The position numbers and the translations under genes were made by a program. Below the pieces are notes generated by a model. It was not told where the DNA came from and did no database searches. It worked only from the letters and a program-made list of their open reading frames with translations. 64,000 bases of DNA from GCA-002712045 sp028112705 (GTDB lineage Bacteria; Pseudomonadota; Alphaproteobacteria; Rhodobacterales; Rhodobacteraceae): assembly GCA_028112705.1 (NCBI GenBank), contig JAOGYN010000004.1, positions 110,031-174,030 of the forward strand. The letters are read 5' to 3'. Positions 36,019 to 44,727 of the stretch are shown piece by piece (positions within the stretch are counted from its first letter, which is position 1; each line of letters begins with the position of its first letter).

Positions 36019-38130
36019 ATGAAAAAAAGATCTGTCTATAGAGAACATAACCAGAAGTTTAGGAAATCCTCTCGATATAAAAAAAACATATTACAAGCTG
36101 AAATCGTAAAATTTACTGATGATAATGATCTCATTTTAAGATTAAGCCAACAAGACAAAATAAAGAGTATAACAGAAGTTCTTTATACCCCTAAAAATAA
36201 AGATCCTATTCTAAAAATTGGGGACACAATTCTTGTAGAAATAACTGAGACACCGAATGATGAGTATTTATTAAATGCCAAATTTATCAGCACAATAAAT
36301 GATAATAGAATTACGATCTTAGGTATTTTTGAGAAACATGGTAACAAGGGTATAATTTTGTCAATTACTAAGGGATCACAAAAAAAATGGAACGTTAATC
36401 CTAACTACGAAAATGACGCTATAAATGGTGATATAGTAGAGGCAGAAGAAACGATATCAAAATACCAAAAAGAAGATGCAAAAATTATAAGTATTTTGGG
36501 TAATGTTAACGACACTAAATCCTTAAGCCTAATAGCCATTAATGAGCACAATATTCCACATAGATTCCCAGAAGAGGTTTTCGAAAGCTACGATGAAGTT
36601 AAAGTTTCTCAAAAAAGTAGAACAGACTTAAGAGACTTGTCGTTTGTAACAATTGACCCTTCTGACGCCCGTGACCATGATGACGCCGTGTTTGCTTTAC
36701 ACGATAAAGATAAAGATAATTTAGGCGGATTTATTGTTTGGGTAGCGATCGCAGATGTTGCCCAATATGTAAAAATAGAAAGCCCTATTGATCTAGAGGC
36801 ACGCAAACGAGGAAACTCAACATATTTCACAGACCGTGTTATTCCTATGTTACCGGAAAAACTATCAACTGACTTGTGTTCCCTAAATGAAAATTTAGAA
36901 CGTCCATGTATCGCAGTTTATATGAAAATAAATTCAAAAGGTGAAAAGATAACACACGAATTTGTTAGAGGTACTATTATTTCAAAGGCGTCATTAAACT
37001 ATGAGGAAGTACAAGAATCTTTTGACGGAATTACTAATAAGAAAACAAAACCACTGTACGAAATAGTTTTAAAACCTCTATTATTAGCATACCAAGCAAC
37101 TGTAATTTCCAAACAAAGACGGCAACCATTAAAACTCAATCTTCCTGAACGCCAGATTAAGATAACTGATAAGGGAGAAGTCGATTCAATTAAATTCAAA
37201 AAACAATTAATAGCTCATGAATTAATAGAAGAATTTATGATCATGGCTAATGTTTGCGCAGCGGAAACCCTAACCAAGGAAAATATAAACACCCTATTTA
37301 GGATTCACGAAGAACCCAAGATAGAGCGAATAAATTTCTTAATGGAAGCCGTAAAATCGATTGGATTAAATCTACCAAAATCACAAGTATTAAAAACAGC
37401 AGATCTGAACAAATTACTATATCAAGCATCAAAAACTGATTATTCTGAAGTCATAAACCTAAATGTACTCCGCACCATGACGCAGGCCTATTATTCTAAT
37501 AAAGAATCCTCACATTTTGGATTAAATCTAAGAAAATATGTACACTTTACCAGCCCTATAAGAAGATATGCAGATTTGTTGGTCCACAGAGCTCTAATTA
37601 CAGCACATAATTGGGATAAGGAGGATATGCCATCTAAAGGCGAACTCCCAAATTTAGAAAAGATAGCTTCTCATATTAGCATTACAGAGCGACGCTCTAT
37701 GGTAGCTGAAAGAGAAACTATAGATAGGTATTTAGCAAGGTATTTAAAAGACAAGGTTGGTGGAGAGTTTCATTGTACAATTTCGGGCATCACTCGGTTT
37801 GGAATTTTTATACAATTAAATGAAATAGGTGCAGACGGTTTAATACCACTTTCAAATTTCAGTAACGAATATTATAAATATAACGAAAACGAAAATAGTT
37901 TAACTGGTTCTCTTTCCAATCGAAAGATACAGATTGGGATGAGCGCAATAGCAATACTCATTGCATCAGATGAAAAGTCTGGTGGGCTAAGGTTTAAACT
38001 CTTGGAATTAAATGACAAACCTTTTGAACAATTGCGTAAATCTAAAAAATTTACAAAAAGAAAACGAAAATTAAGAAAGAAAAAAGTTAAACTTAATGAA
38101 ACAATAATTTCTAAAGAACCATTTAGCTAG
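36019..38130 (+). CDS. rnr: Ribonuclease R lacking the N-terminal helix-turn-helix domain
   Basis: Processive 3'-5' exoribonuclease of the RNB family. About 703 residues: cold-shock-like domains, then the RNB core with TIDPSDARDHDDAVF (catalytic aspartates), GNSTYFTDRVIPMLPE, HFGLNLRKYVHFTSPIRRYADL, a C-terminal S1 domain (GGEFHCTISGITRFGIF), and a Lys/Arg-rich tail. Family proteins in related bacteria usually start with a winged-helix domain, which is absent here. An in-frame TAG at 35980 blocks further extension, and an alternative TTG start at 35998 adds only 7 residues. No topA neighbour. Convergent with typA, ends overlapping by 8 bases. Confidence 0.92.
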   Translation: MKKRSVYREHNQKFRKSSRYKKNILQAEIVKFTDDNDLILRLSQQDKIKSITEVLYTPKNKDPILKIGDTILVEITETPNDEYLLNAKFISTINDNRITILGIFEKHGNKGIILSITKGSQKKWNVNPNYENDAINGDIVEAEETISKYQKEDAKIISILGNVNDTKSLSLIAINEHNIPHRFPEEVFESYDEVKVSQKSRTDLRDLSFVTIDPSDARDHDDAVFALHDKDKDNLGGFIVWVAIADVAQYVKIESPIDLEARKRGNSTYFTDRVIPMLPEKLSTDLCSLNENLERPCIAVYMKINSKGEKITHEFVRGTIISKASLNYEEVQESFDGITNKKTKPLYEIVLKPLLLAYQATVISKQRRQPLKLNLPERQIKITDKGEVDSIKFKKQLIAHELIEEFMIMANVCAAETLTKENINTLFRIHEEPKIERINFLMEAVKSIGLNLPKSQVLKTADLNKLLYQASKTDYSEVINLNVLRTMTQAYYSNKESSHFGLNLRKYVHFTSPIRRYADLLVHRALITAHNWDKEDMPSKGELPNLEKIASHISITERRSMVAERETIDRYLARYLKDKVGGEFHCTISGITRFGIFIQLNEIGADGLIPLSNFSNEYYKYNENENSLTGSLSNRKIQIGMSAIAILIASDEKSGGLRFKLLELNDKPFEQLRKSKKFTKRKRKLRKKKVKLNETIISKEPFS

Positions 38131-39943
38131 CTGCTCTTGATTGTCTTTTTCGTTCGTGCGGATCTAGAAACCTTTTTCTTAATCTGATATTCTTAGGAGT
38201 AACTTCTACTAACTCATCATTATCAATATAAGCGATAGCCTCTTCCAATGAATGAATTATTGGCGTCGTTAATCTTACCGCTTCATCAGTTCCACTTGCT
38301 CTAACGTTTGTTAACTTTTTACCCTTTAATGGATTTACATCTAAATCATTCTCTCGGCTATGTTCACCAATAATCATCCCCTCATAAACATCTTCTTGCG
38401 GTCGAATGAACATTTTTCCACGATCTTCTAAATTGAAAAGGGCATATGCAACAGAAATTCCATTTTCCATCGATACTAAAACACCTGCTCGTCGACCTGG
38501 AATACTTCCTTTATATGGTGACCAATCATGAAACACGCGGTTTAATACACCTGTTCCTCTCGTATCCGTTAGAAACTCACCTTGATAGCCAATAAGACCT
38601 CGGGAAGGTACGTTAGCAATTATTCTTGTCTTTCCTACGCCAGCGGGTTTCATCTCGACCAGCTCACCTTTTCGTGGACCAGTAACCTTTTCAATAACAG
38701 CGCCCGTGTATTCATCATCTACGTCTATCGTCACTTCTTCTATCGGTTCATGCTGTTGACCATTTATATTTCGAAATAATACCTGAGGGCGTGATATTGA
38801 TAACTCAAAACCTTCTCTCCTCATATTCTCAATCAAAACTCCCATTTGCAACTCGCCTCGACCAGCTACTTCAAAAGCATCTCCACCTGGAGTATCTGTT
38901 ACTTTAATTGCAACATTTGTCTCCGCCTCTCTCAGTAAACGGTCTCTAATAATCCTAGATTGAACTTTTTTACCATCACGACCCGCCATTGGACTATCAT
39001 TAATACCAAATGTTACGGAAATTGTAGGGGGATCAATCGGTTGCGCAGGGATTGCTTTTGTTATCTCAACAGAACACAATGTATCAGCTACCGTTGCTTT
39101 TGCCATTCCAGCCAAAGTGACTATGTCACCAGCTTCTGCTACATCAATTGCTTGCTTTGCCAAACCTCTAAATGCTAGAATTTTCGATACTCTAAAATGC
39201 TCAATTTTATTTCCATCATGTGAAATAGCATTAATCATTTCACCAGCTTTTAAAGTACCAGTCTCGACCCTACCAGTTAAAATTCTTCCTATAAATTGAT
39301 CTGCTCCTAGAGTAACCGCCAACATAGAAAATGGTTTATTACGATCTTCAACTTGTTTTGGCATTGGTACGTGCGACACAATAAGTTCAAATAACTCTGA
39401 TAAATCTTTTCGAGGACCATCCAAATGAGTGTCTGCCCATCCTGACCTTCCAGATGCATACATAATTGGAAAATCTAATTGGTTATCATTCGCTCCTAAA
39501 TTAGCGAACAAATCAAAACATTCATTTAAAGCTCGATCTGGTTCAGCATCAGATTTATCAACTTTATTTACGACCACGATTGGACGAAGTCCCATAGCTA
39601 AGGCCTTAGCTGTTACAAACTTGGTTTGTGGCATTGGCCCTTCGGCCGCATCAACTAGTAAAACTACACCATCAACCATTGACAGAATTCTTTCAACTTC
39701 GCCTCCAAAATCGGCGTGCCCAGGTGTATCAACTATATTTATTCTAATTCCATTCCACTCAACACTTGTTGCTTTAGCAAGAATAGTAATACCACGTTCA
39801 CGCTCTAAATCATTAGAGTCCATAGCCCTCTCAACAACTTCTTGATTCTCTCTAAAAGCTCCTGATTGTTTCAAAAGTTCATCAACCAAAGTTGTTTTAC
39901 CATGGTCAACATGCGCAATAATCGCAATATTACGTAGATCCAT
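38123..39943 (-). CDS. typA: GTP-binding protein TypA/BipA
   Basis: Ribosome-associated translational GTPase important at low temperature and under stress. 606 residues with G1 AHVDHGKTT, G2-region RERGITI, G3 DTPGHADFGGE, G4 NKVDKSDA, and the BipA C-terminal domain containing SRGLIGYQGEFLTDTRGTG. An AAAAGG site precedes the ATG, and upstream TATAGT in the spacer could be a -10. Single-gene unit. Confidence 0.97.
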   Translation of the reverse strand: MDLRNIAIIAHVDHGKTTLVDELLKQSGAFRENQEVVERAMDSNDLERERGITILAKATSVEWNGIRINIVDTPGHADFGGEVERILSMVDGVVLLVDAAEGPMPQTKFVTAKALAMGLRPIVVVNKVDKSDAEPDRALNECFDLFANLGANDNQLDFPIMYASGRSGWADTHLDGPRKDLSELFELIVSHVPMPKQVEDRNKPFSMLAVTLGADQFIGRILTGRVETGTLKAGEMINAISHDGNKIEHFRVSKILAFRGLAKQAIDVAEAGDIVTLAGMAKATVADTLCSVEITKAIPAQPIDPPTISVTFGINDSPMAGRDGKKVQSRIIRDRLLREAETNVAIKVTDTPGGDAFEVAGRGELQMGVLIENMRREGFELSISRPQVLFRNINGQQHEPIEEVTIDVDDEYTGAVIEKVTGPRKGELVEMKPAGVGKTRIIANVPSRGLIGYQGEFLTDTRGTGVLNRVFHDWSPYKGSIPGRRAGVLVSMENGISVAYALFNLEDRGKMFIRPQEDVYEGMIIGEHSRENDLDVNPLKGKKLTNVRASGTDEAVRLTTPIIHSLEEAIAYIDNDELVEVTPKNIRLRKRFLDPHERKRQSRAAS

Positions 39944-40023
39944 TAATTTGTGCCTTTTAAAGAGAGTTTGGCGCGCACTATAACAAGGGAGAACAAAAGG
40001 CCAGAAGTAAATTTATATTTATT

Positions 40024-40980
40024 TTACTTTTTTAAAAACTTTATGGCTTCCTTCAATGCTCTTTTCTTATAAACTTCAATGACAGAACTCCCAACAGGTG
40101 CCCTAGGAATAATCCATGCTGATGTTGCCAAAACTCTCAACATTGCAAAGGTTGGAAATAGATTAATGTCTGCCTGACTTAGTGATCGCTCTTTTCCATA
40201 ACCTTCTAAAATGGTATCACATCTGTTTTGATAGTTTTTTTCTCCAAGACTTTGTATGGTTGCCGTAGCCAAGTCATAAAGAGGAAAGCCATAACCACAA
40301 TCATCAAAATCGATTAGTGTCAGTCCTTTCTTACCTATGAAAACATTTTCTCTTATCGCATCTGCATGTATTAAAGAAGTCTGCACTCCATCAAGTTTAT
40401 ATTCCTTCAACATTACTTGAGCATTATTCCTCGTTAAAATTAATATCTTTTTTTCTTCTTGCGAGAGATGTGGGCTTTCCCAAAATTTTCCCCAGTTAGG
40501 GCTTTCGCCCAAAAGTCCATCAATGTCCCATAATGGACGCAAAAACCAGTCTGGGAAGCTTAAACTTTCTGTAATATTGTGCAGTTCCGCTAATAATTTA
40601 CCTAAATCATGATATATCTTCTTGCCTGAACCTTGAATAGGAATTGTGGAATCTCCAATAGGCTTTCCATCAACCCATTCTATCATAGTGGCAACCAATT
40701 CTGTTGATACTTGAACTAAATCATCACCTTCTAAATTAGCAATTGGAGACGGTACTGGGAATCCTTTTTCAGCTAAAACCTTTGTCCACCACATTTCAGA
40801 TTTTATTTCTTTTACATCTTTATATCCAGGCCTGTGTAATCGAAGAGCGGCTCTACCTTTATTTTTTAATATAACGCTGAAGACCGCATTTTCTCTATGT
40901 TTTATCAATTTGGGGGGTACACTATAACCTCCCCAAGCTACGCAGGCTTTCTCAGCAATTAACTGAAGATCAGAACTCAC
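40024..40980 (-). CDS. APH-family kinase paired with the phospho-lyase-like aminotransferase
   Basis: Protein-kinase-like small-molecule phosphotransferase, 318 residues. It has the Brenner-type catalytic motif IHADAIRENVFI (Asp base, Asn) and the Mg-binding DFDDCGYG. It overlaps the end of the upstream gene, an AGXT2L-like protein, by 11 bases. In animals that family works with an APH-fold kinase (hydroxylysine kinase or ethanolamine kinase) that makes the phosphorylated substrate. By analogy this may phosphorylate a hydroxylated amine or amino acid; that is inference. Homoserine or choline kinase-like activities are alternatives. Confidence 0.75.
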   Translation of the reverse strand: MSSDLQLIAEKACVAWGGYSVPPKLIKHRENAVFSVILKNKGRAALRLHRPGYKDVKEIKSEMWWTKVLAEKGFPVPSPIANLEGDDLVQVSTELVATMIEWVDGKPIGDSTIPIQGSGKKIYHDLGKLLAELHNITESLSFPDWFLRPLWDIDGLLGESPNWGKFWESPHLSQEEKKILILTRNNAQVMLKEYKLDGVQTSLIHADAIRENVFIGKKGLTLIDFDDCGYGFPLYDLATATIQSLGEKNYQNRCDTILEGYGKERSLSQADINLFPTFAMLRVLATSAWIIPRAPVGSSVIEVYKKRALKEAIKFLKK

Positions 40981-42250
40981 ACTCAGCCTCTTTCATTACA
41001 GAGCGCAAAGTATCTAGTAGATGGTCAGCATTGCTTTTGGAAAAAACCATTGGAGGTCTAATCTTAAGTGTATTTCTATTAGGTCCTAGTACACTTAACA
41101 AAACTCTTTTTTCTCTCATTTTCTCAGCTATTTTCTCTGCATACTGGGTTAAAGGTATATTATCCTTACCACACATTTCAGCACCAAAAAAAAGACCCGA
41201 GCCTCTGACTTGTTTAATTTGTGGAAATTCTTTTTTTAATTCTCTTAACCCATTTAACGCATAATCCCCTACACTCAAAGCATTTTCAGTTAACTTATCT
41301 TTTTCGATCACGTCTAGTGTAGCTGCTGCCGCAGCACACGAAACAGGATTCCCACCAAATGTATTAAAATATCCAAAGGCCTGCCTAAATGATTTAATTA
41401 TTTCAGCAGAAGTCACGACACTAGCCACAGGGTGCCCATTGGCCATTGGCTTACCCATAGTAACCACCTCCGGTATGAGTCCAATTTTTTGATACCCCCA
41501 CCAATTAGTACCAAGACGACCAAACCCTGGCTGCACTTCATCAGCTATTACAATGCCACCAGCACTTCGTACCTGCCTAACTGCTTTATCAAGAAATCCA
41601 TACTCTAGCGTTGGAAACCCTTCATTTGCAAAGTATGGGCATATTAATAGGGCAGATACACCATGACCTGACTCTTCTAAAGAACCTATTGCTAACTTTA
41701 CATTTTGCGCAAAACGCTCCGCCTCACTAACACTATTTTCTTTATTATCGCTTAAACTATTAGGTGTCCGTACATATCGAATGTGATCTCCAACACCTCC
41801 TATTGCATTGCGTCCATAACTCAATTGGGAAACTGCACTTGTATTACCATGGTAGGTAGAATCCGTTACAATTATTCCCTTTTTTCCCGTTTGAGCTTCA
41901 GCCATTCTCAACGCTATATCGTTTGCCTCACTTCCAGAACAAACCATAATAGCCGATTCTATGCCTTCATGGTGCTTAGATATGAGCCTTTCCACATAAT
42001 CCAAAATCCCTTCATGCAAGTACCGCGTATGAGTATTCAGAAGTTTTGCCTGTTTAGTAATCGCCTCTACAACATGGGGATGACAATGACCAACGTGAGG
42101 AACATTATTATAACAATCTAAGTATTTTTCGCCATCATTATCCCACAACCAAACACCTTCACCACGAACAATATGAACAGGATTCTTATAAAATGTAGAA
42201 AAATTTGGACCTAATAGTCTGGCACGCTTTTCGATTATTGTTTCAGTCAT
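40970..42250 (-). CDS. Class III aminotransferase-fold enzyme, ethanolamine-phosphate/5-phosphohydroxylysine phospho-lyase-like
   Basis: PLP enzyme of 426 residues. The N-terminal segment RARLLGPNFSTFY, then YLDCYNNVPHVGHCHPHV and LLNTHTRYLH, resembles animal AGXT2L1/AGXT2L2 more than ordinary ω-transaminases. Those enzymes eliminate phosphate and ammonia from phosphoethanolamine or phosphohydroxylysine. The cofactor site shows DEVQPGFGRLG and the PLP lysine in TMGKPMANGHP. Coupled with a kinase gene by 11-base overlap. A true transaminase activity cannot be excluded from sequence alone. Confidence 0.8.
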   Translation of the reverse strand: MTETIIEKRARLLGPNFSTFYKNPVHIVRGEGVWLWDNDGEKYLDCYNNVPHVGHCHPHVVEAITKQAKLLNTHTRYLHEGILDYVERLISKHHEGIESAIMVCSGSEANDIALRMAEAQTGKKGIIVTDSTYHGNTSAVSQLSYGRNAIGGVGDHIRYVRTPNSLSDNKENSVSEAERFAQNVKLAIGSLEESGHGVSALLICPYFANEGFPTLEYGFLDKAVRQVRSAGGIVIADEVQPGFGRLGTNWWGYQKIGLIPEVVTMGKPMANGHPVASVVTSAEIIKSFRQAFGYFNTFGGNPVSCAAAAATLDVIEKDKLTENALSVGDYALNGLRELKKEFPQIKQVRGSGLFFGAEMCGKDNIPLTQYAEKIAEKMREKRVLLSVLGPNRNTLKIRPPMVFSKSNADHLLDTLRSVMKEAECEF

Positions 42251-42309
42251 ATAAGTCTCCCAGCTAGCCTAATGCATTTAGCCATAAATTAATTAAAAAA
42301 TTATCATTA

Positions 42310-42729
42310 CTACTCTTCTGGTAAATATTTGCGTAATATTTTGATTTGGCCACGTTTTGTCTTTTTATCCAAGCGCTTTTTATTAGCCGTCCGAGATGGC
42401 CTTGTATCAATTCTTATTTTAGGTAAAATTATAGCCTTTTTTATTAATTCAAACAATCTGAATCGGGCAAGATCTCGATTTCTAGCTTGACTTCGATGTT
42501 TATCAACATGAATTATTACTAATCCATCTTTAGTCCATTTCTGACCCGCTATAATCTTAAGTCTAGACTTCACTCCTTCATTTAGATTGGGTGAGCTAAG
42601 AGCGTTAAATTTTAACGTAACAGAGGTTTCAACTTTATTAACATGCTGTCCACCAGGGCCTGACGCTCGTGAAAACGTTTCCACCATTTCCCAATCATTA
42701 ATAAAGATATTTTCTGTTACTCTGATCAT
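42310..42729 (-). CDS. arfB: Alternative ribosome-rescue factor ArfB (peptidyl-tRNA hydrolase)
   Basis: Release-factor-like protein that enters stalled ribosomes lacking a stop codon and hydrolyses peptidyl-tRNA with its GGQ loop. 139 residues: SRASGPGGQHVNKVETSVTL (GGQ), then RSQARNRDLA, and a basic C-terminal tail that in ArfB occupies the mRNA channel. The ATG at 42729 (MIRVTENIFI) is right; a reading frame from a TTG at 42759 would start inside the terminator stem. No clear Shine-Dalgarno sequence precedes the ATG, and an intrinsic terminator ends 16 bases upstream, so expression may be attenuated. Confidence 0.93.
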   Translation of the reverse strand: MIRVTENIFINDWEMVETFSRASGPGGQHVNKVETSVTLKFNALSSPNLNEGVKSRLKIIAGQKWTKDGLVIIHVDKHRSQARNRDLARFRLFELIKKAIILPKIRIDTRPSRTANKKRLDKKTKRGQIKILRKYLPEE

Positions 42730-42745
42730 ATAAACATACTTACAT

Positions 42746-42775
42746 AAAAAAGGGGCCAAACAAAGTGGCCCCTTT
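42746..42775 (-). terminator. Intrinsic terminator immediately upstream of arfB
   Basis: On the minus strand AAAGGGGCCA (42775-42766) pairs with TGGCCCCTTT (42758-42749) across a 7-base loop, giving a 10-pair GC-rich stem running into six Ts (42751-42746). The T-run ends 16 bases before the arfB ATG. It can end yhhQ/leader transcripts or act as a regulated attenuator. The plus strand has only a short T-run. Confidence 0.85.
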
Positions 42776-42814
42776 AAATTTCTTAAGAGTTGGGATTAGG
42801 TCAAGTCAGACCCC

Positions 42815-42925
42815 GCCCTTTAATAGTTAAAGAGCAACCTCTAATATGTAACTCGCCCTCTTCTCCAATACTACTCTAGACACTGGACCACCTCCTTTCA
42901 TTTGTTTCGGTTAAAATGAAGGTGG
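42815..42925 (-). promoter_or_regulatory. Structured leader between yhhQ and arfB with a sequestered, extended Shine-Dalgarno sequence
   Basis: Read 5' to 3' on the minus strand, CCACCT-TCATTT (42925-42914) pairs with AAATGA (42903-42898) and AGGTGG (42893-42888), bulging AAGG and burying the SD. The SD GAAAGGAGGTGGTCC (42899-42885) is complementary to the 16S 3' tail over about 14 positions. A second stem, GCTCTTTAA (42835-42827) with TTAAAGGGC (42823-42815), covers the stop of the tiny frame 42827-42883. Its 5' arm can alternatively pair with TTTAAAGGGG (42778-42769) in the terminator arm. TTGACA at 42946-42941 and TATAAA at 42958-42953 are possible promoter pieces. All pairings are by eye. 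Confidence 0.55.
42827..42883 (-). CDS. Possible 18-codon leader peptide upstream of arfB
   Basis: GTG at 42883 lies 7 bases after the core GGAGG of an extended Shine-Dalgarno sequence and opens an 18-residue frame, MSRVVLEKRASYILEVAL, ending in TAA at 42827. The frame has no run of one amino acid as in classical amino-acid attenuators. Its last codons and stop form one arm of a hairpin, so a terminating ribosome would open it. An in-frame ATG at 42901-42899 exists but lies inside the SD hairpin. Translation is unproven. Confidence 0.4.
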   Translation of the reverse strand: MSRVVLEKRASYILEVAL

Positions 42926-42953
42926 CACATTCTAATTATTTGTCAAAGGATTT

Positions 42954-43595
42954 TTATACTTTCCTTGTCATCAATTGAGCAACCAATAGCCTGAAAGGAA
43001 TTAAACACAGGAGTGCTAATGATAACTTAACCAAATAGTCTGCAATAGCTAATGATATCCAAAGTGAGGCATCACCACCCACACCTAGTATTGGAACCAT
43101 CTGATTCATAAAGTCTGTATTATGATCTACTCCAAATATGAAAACTACAGCTATAGAGAAAGATACTGCAAAGAATATCACAGTATCCAATGCTCCACCG
43201 ATAATGGATGAAACCAAGGGGGCATGCCACCACGATCGATCCTTTAATTTAGTAAAAATAAAAATGTCCAATAATTGAGCTAGAAGGAAGCCTGATCCAG
43301 ATGCAATGGCAATTCTAAATGTCACAGCAGGTGCATAAAAATCTTTATCAAGCTCTATCATAATTTGAGTGCCAATCAGTGAGCATATTACCCCAGTTAC
43401 AAATCCAAAAAAAACAATTTTTCGTGCTACTGTTGGGCCATATGCTCTATTCATAACGTCAGTAACTAAAAAGGCCAAAGGGTACGTAAAAGCGCCATAG
43501 GTGAGCCAATTTCCATAAAGAAATTGTACCAGAATATTAGATGTGACAACTATGATAGCCATCGAAATAATGCCAGGTAAGTAGATTCTAAACAT
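42954..43595 (-). CDS. yhhQ: Queuosine precursor transporter
   Basis: VUT/YhhQ-family inner-membrane protein, 213 residues with about six hydrophobic helices, importing queuosine precursors such as preQ0/preQ1. Family segments seen are YGAFTYPLAFLVTDVMNRAYG near residue 35 and AIASGSGFLLAQLLDIFIFTKLK. No queuosine biosynthesis genes are nearby. Divergent from trhO, another tRNA wobble-modification gene, with a 218-base shared regulatory region in which I could not recognise a preQ1 riboswitch. Confidence 0.92.
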   Translation of the reverse strand: MFRIYLPGIISMAIIVVTSNILVQFLYGNWLTYGAFTYPLAFLVTDVMNRAYGPTVARKIVFFGFVTGVICSLIGTQIMIELDKDFYAPAVTFRIAIASGSGFLLAQLLDIFIFTKLKDRSWWHAPLVSSIIGGALDTVIFFAVSFSIAVVFIFGVDHNTDFMNQMVPILGVGGDASLWISLAIADYLVKLSLALLCLIPFRLLVAQLMTRKV

Positions 43596-43813
43596 TGCTT
43601 CTCCGTTTTGAAAAGGTTGCGGACACTTTTGCTGAAATTACAGCTTTGCTCTCTTAAAAGTATTAGATCTGTTTTACAATACTTGTTTTTTGGTGAAGTG
43701 TGCAAAGTACACAACATGATGTTCAAAAAGATCTTTACTAATTTGACAATAACTCTTTAAAGCAAAGTTTAAGGCACCTTGCCGTCTACAATAAGACAGT
43801 TTATTCTCAGGTA

Positions 43814-44719
43814 ATGAATAATATAACAGTTTTAGCTTTTTATCATTTTACGAGTTTTCCAGATCCAGGAGAAATCAGAGTACCTTTGGAAATTTTATGC
43901 AAAAAAAATAAAATAAAAGGATCAATACTACTTGCTACTGAGGGAATAAATGGAACAATTTCTGGGAAAGCCGAAAATATAAATATGATTATGCAGTATA
44001 TTAAATCTTTACCTGGCTGTGCATCAATTGAGACCAAGACAAGTTTAAATTCATCAAAACCTTTCAACCGAATGAAAGTACGACTTAAAAAAGAAATAGT
44101 TACGATGGGACAACCAGATATTGACCCACGTCATACAGTAGGAAAATATATAAAGCCTGAAAATTGGAATGCTTTTACTGAAAAAAACGATGTCGTAGTA
44201 ATTGACACAAGAAATAATTATGAAATCAAGATAGGTACATTCAAGGATTCAATAAACCCTAACACAGATAGTTTTCGGCAATTTCCAGAGTGGTGGAAAA
44301 AAAATAAAGATAAGTATCAGGGAAAGAAAATCGCTATGTTTTGCACAGGTGGTATTAGATGTGAAAAATCTTCTAACTATTTATTGAACCAAGGCATTAA
44401 AGACGTCTTCCATCTACAAGGTGGGATCTTGAAGTATTTAGAAGAAATTGAAAAAGAAGACAGCAATTGGATTGGTGAATGCTATGTATTTGATCATCGC
44501 GTTTCTGTTACACACGGTTTAAAAAAAGGTTCTTATGATTGCTGCTTCGCTTGTGGTCGACCAATTTCGTTAGAGGATACAGATAATATAGAATTTGAAT
44601 TTGGTGTAAGCTGTAAAGAATGTGTCAATGAATTTTCAGAAGAACGGAAAGTTCGTTTTCGGGAGCGTCAAAAACAAATATTACTGGCAACCAAACGAGG
44701 TAAAAGTCATTTAGGATAA
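43814..44719 (+). CDS. trhO: tRNA uridine(34) hydroxylase (rhodanese-domain, UPF0176)
   Basis: Forms 5-hydroxyuridine at the wobble position of tRNAs. 301 residues: an N-terminal acylphosphatase-like domain (TEGINGTISG), a rhodanese domain with active-site Cys in MFCTGGIRCEKSS, and a C-terminal Cys-rich tail (CCFACGRPI, CKECV) that is characteristic of the family. Divergent from yhhQ and convergent with the C69 gene. Confidence 0.93.
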   Translation: MNNITVLAFYHFTSFPDPGEIRVPLEILCKKNKIKGSILLATEGINGTISGKAENINMIMQYIKSLPGCASIETKTSLNSSKPFNRMKVRLKKEIVTMGQPDIDPRHTVGKYIKPENWNAFTEKNDVVVIDTRNNYEIKIGTFKDSINPNTDSFRQFPEWWKKNKDKYQGKKIAMFCTGGIRCEKSSNYLLNQGIKDVFHLQGGILKYLEEIEKEDSNWIGECYVFDHRVSVTHGLKKGSYDCCFACGRPISLEDTDNIEFEFGVSCKECVNEFSEERKVRFRERQKQILLATKRGKSHLG

Positions 44720-44727
44720 GTTGTTTA

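Noticed and set aside
42730..42759. Longer arfB start at TTG 42759
   Set aside because: That start lies inside the terminator stem and adds ten residues not seen in ArfB; ATG 42729 matches the family N-terminus.
42883..42900. Plus-strand segment resembling the 3' tail of 16S rRNA (GGACCACCTCCTTTCA)
   Set aside because: It is the complement of the extended Shine-Dalgarno sequence on the minus strand. Nothing else rRNA-like surrounds it, and the better terminator is on the minus strand.
43596..43813. Possible preQ1 riboswitch controlling yhhQ
   Set aside because: No pseudoknot-type hairpin followed by an A-rich tail near the ribosome-binding site was recognised in the divergent spacer.
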